Source: JAADIV01 sp964439085 (GTDB lineage: Bacteria > Desulfobacterota > Desulfobulbia > Desulfobulbales > VMSU01). Taken from it: a stretch of DNA of 7,008 bases. The notes beneath the pieces were generated by a model. It did not search any database. It saw nothing but the letters and a program-made list of their open reading frames with translations, and had not been told where the DNA came from. A program made the translations under genes and the position numbers. Location: assembly GCA_964439085.1 (NCBI GenBank), contig CAYTNB010000141.1, positions 1 to 7,008 of the forward strand, written 5' to 3'. Positions 5,283 through 7,008 of the stretch are shown piece after piece. The first letter of the stretch is position 1, and every line of letters begins with the position of its first letter.

Positions 5283-6719
5283 TTACATCTCCGGATTGTT
5301 ATGCTTGTCTAAACTCCAGCCACCGCCAAGAGCCTTGTAAAGTCTGATAAGATTGGCAGTTACTGCACCGGTGCTTTGGGCAAGTTGATCCTGGAAGGAG
5401 AGCAGGGAGCGCTGGGCGTCCAGCACATCTGAAAAATCGGTTAATCCAGCCTGATATCTGTCGCGGGCGGCTTGATCCGCCTTGCCAGCTGCATCGGTAG
5501 CTCTAGTTAGCGCCTGGTTACGAGTTTCTTCTTTAACAAAGGCGGTGAGGGCGTTTTCCTCTTCCTCTAAGGCGCGGAGCACAGTTGCTTGATAGTGCAA
5601 CATGGCTTGTTCTTGACGGGCATTCTGAACAACGATATTTTGGCGAATGGCTCCGGCATCAAATATATTCCATGACATTGATGGGCCAATATTAAAGAAA
5701 CGGCTGGCCCACTCAGGTAAATCCTCTATATGCAGAGATTCAAGACCAATGGTACCGATAAGCTTGAATTTTGGGTATAGATCGGCTTGCGCTACTCCAA
5801 TACGGGCAGTTTGGGCAGCTAGCTGACGTTCGGCCTGGCGGATATCCGGACGCCGCCGCAGGGCCTCGGCTGGAACCCCTACTGTGATTTCTGGCGGGGC
5901 AGCAGGCACAGGCTCTATTTTTGCCAGTTGATGGGCCAGACTGCCGGGCTTCTGACCTAAAAGGATTGCCAAACGGTTCATCGCTGCGGCAAGGCCGATT
6001 TCAAGTTGGGGGATTTGAGAACGGGTAAGCTCCAGGTTGTATCGTGATTGCTGGACGGCCAGATCGTCAATTAACCCGGCTTGGTAGCGTGACTGATTCA
6101 GCTCAAAAGAGTGCTTTTGGGAGGCAAGATTATCATGAGCAGCACTGAGGCGGGCCTGATAGGTGCGAACATCCACGTAATTAATGCCTATTTCGGCGCT
6201 CAGGCTGACCAAAACCTCACGCATGGCCTCCTGACGGGCGGCAAGATCAGCCTCCGCCGCCTCCAGCGCCCTTTTTTTACCTCCAAAAATATCCAACTCC
6301 CAACCGGCATCAAATCCCGCACTATAAAGATCATTCTCCCTGCCACCGTTGAAGTTGGAACTACTGCGGGATTTACTAGCCGCCGCCGAGGCATTTACGC
6401 TAGGGAATAACCCTGCCCGGCTGATACCGCGCAAGGCTCGGGCCTCACGTACACGGCTCATCGCAGATTTTAAATCCAAATTACCATGCAGACCTTTTTG
6501 CACCAACTCGGTTAGTAGTGGATCATTCAACTGTGCCCACCAATTAGCCAGGGCCTTAGTGTCAGTTTCTTGTGCTACCAGGCCGCCACTGATATCGGCC
6601 TGCCAGGCAGCTGGGGCATCGGGCTTTACCGGGCTATAATTAGGCCCCAGCATGGTACATCCCGAAGCAAGTAGGGAAATTGCTGTCGCTGTCAATATTT
6701 TTTTAAGGTGGCTACTCAT
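5283..6719 (-). CDS. NodT-family RND efflux outer-membrane lipoprotein (TolC/OprM-like)
   Basis: A 478-residue outer-membrane factor that forms the trimeric exit duct of tripartite efflux pumps. The N-terminus is a lipoprotein signal: basic SHLKK, a hydrophobic stretch and the lipobox LASGC with the acylated cysteine at C21, then GPNYSPVKPDAPAAWQ, characteristic of the NodT/OprM group. The internal duplication of the family is visible: LDLKSAMSRVREAR (81-94) and RYQAGLIDDLAVQQS (211-225) in the first half, and LRRRPDIRQAERQLAAQ (287-303), ending in ADLYP, and RYQAGLTDFSDVLDAQRSLL (421-440) in the second. The length is normal. The ATG at 6717-6719 lies inside the end of the RND gene (8-bp overlap 6712-6719) and is preceded eight bases upstream by AGGAGG (6728-6733), so the start is well supported. 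Tight coupling to the RND gene argues that RND is its primary partner, with the EmrAB-like pair downstream possibly sharing it. Confidence 0.94.
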   Translation of the reverse strand: MSSHLKKILTATAISLLASGCTMLGPNYSPVKPDAPAAWQADISGGLVAQETDTKALANWWAQLNDPLLTELVQKGLHGNLDLKSAMSRVREARALRGISRAGLFPSVNASAAASKSRSSSNFNGGRENDLYSAGFDAGWELDIFGGKKRALEAAEADLAARQEAMREVLVSLSAEIGINYVDVRTYQARLSAAHDNLASQKHSFELNQSRYQAGLIDDLAVQQSRYNLELTRSQIPQLEIGLAAAMNRLAILLGQKPGSLAHQLAKIEPVPAAPPEITVGVPAEALRRRPDIRQAERQLAAQTARIGVAQADLYPKFKLIGTIGLESLHIEDLPEWASRFFNIGPSMSWNIFDAGAIRQNIVVQNARQEQAMLHYQATVLRALEEEENALTAFVKEETRNQALTRATDAAGKADQAARDRYQAGLTDFSDVLDAQRSLLSFQDQLAQSTGAVTANLIRLYKALGGGWSLDKHNNPEM

Positions 6720-7008
6720 TATTTTGTCCTCCTGATTTATTGTTATGCTCTATCCCCACACCTACAACTTTATGTTGTCTGAGGCGCCAGGCGGTGCCTT
6801 TTTCCCGGCCAGTTTGAAATATATAATAAAGTACCGGAATTAGAAAAATACCGAACATGGTAGAGATCAGCATACCGGCAAAAACCGTGGTGCCGATGGC
6901 TCGTCTGCTGCCGGCTCCTGCGCCGGTAGCGATGACCATGGGCAGGACACCGAGGATAAAGGTGAAGGCGGTCATTAATACAGGTCGGAATCTTATCCTG
7001 GCGCCATC
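6712..7008 (-). CDS. RND efflux permease of the HAE1/AcrB type, C-terminal end (5' part outside window)
   Basis: The frame is open from the right edge (first whole codon GAT at 7008-7006) to TAG at 6714-6712, giving the last 98 residues of a protein normally about 1,030-1,060 long. RND permeases are trimeric inner-membrane proton antiporters that pull drugs and lipophiles from the periplasm and outer membrane leaflet. The visible part is the last two transmembrane helices: RFRPVLMTAFTFILGVLPMV, the small-residue segment ATGAGAGSRRAIGTTVFAGM, then LISTMFGIFLIPVLYYIF, all closely matching the C-terminus of AcrB/MexB-type hydrophobe pumps. A hydrophilic tail of about 30 residues, rich in Gln and Asn, follows. 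It is translationally coupled to the outer-membrane gene by an 8-bp overlap. Its adaptor gene would be expected just beyond the right edge. Confidence 0.93.
   Translation of the reverse strand, partial: DGARIRFRPVLMTAFTFILGVLPMVIATGAGAGSRRAIGTTVFAGMLISTMFGIFLIPVLYYIFQTGREKGTAWRLRQHKVVGVGIEHNNKSGGQNNE

Overview
This window holds chromosomal DNA from a Gram-negative bacterium. The evidence is a lipobox-bearing outer-membrane channel, an RND pump and an EmrAB-type pump, all of which need an outer membrane. Base composition looks close to balanced. The short inverted repeat built on GTCATTCCCGC / GCGGGAATGAC, the GalE sequence and the pump proteins would fit a Desulfobacterota-like (former deltaproteobacterial) or other proteobacterial genome. 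The taxonomic placement is an inference from general appearance, not from a marker gene.

Layout. Bases 1-363 (+) are the last 120 codons of a UDP-glucose 4-epimerase (galE). It converges on a minus-strand series that fills the rest of the window. The 251 bp between them (364-614) contain a weak hairpin and a 69-bp REP/MITE-like repeat made of two facing hairpins. Read in the direction of transcription (right to left), the minus-strand genes are: the 3' end of an HAE1-type RND efflux permease (7008-6712); a NodT-family outer-membrane efflux lipoprotein (6719-5283); an EmrA/HlyD-type membrane fusion protein (5185-4004); an EmrB/QacA-type DHA2 MFS transporter (4007-2403); a nitroreductase-family flavoprotein (2360-1758); and, after a 351-bp gap, an amidohydrolase-2 family metal-dependent hydrolase (1406-615).

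How the genes work together. The RND and outer-membrane genes overlap by 8 bp, and the EmrA-like and EmrB-like genes overlap by 4 bp (ATGA). The nitroreductase follows 42 bp later behind a strong Shine-Dalgarno sequence. This looks like one efflux/detoxification operon in which two inner-membrane pumps of different energetic and structural families (RND and MFS) sit around a single outer-membrane channel gene, with an oxidoreductase appended that could act on nitroaromatic or quinone-type compounds. The RND adaptor and any regulator would lie beyond the right edge.

The most structured non-coding DNA is the gap 1407-1757. It holds a 140-bp segment bounded by roughly 30-bp inverted repeats, two abutting perfect palindromes, a 10-bp direct repeat, a 50-bp near-perfect palindrome and a GC-rich hairpin touching the nitroreductase stop codon. 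It looks like a graveyard or landing site of small mobile or repeat elements. I see no convincing evidence of a wholly new biological system here. The intergenic repeats and the mixed RND/MFS cluster are the parts most worth a second look.
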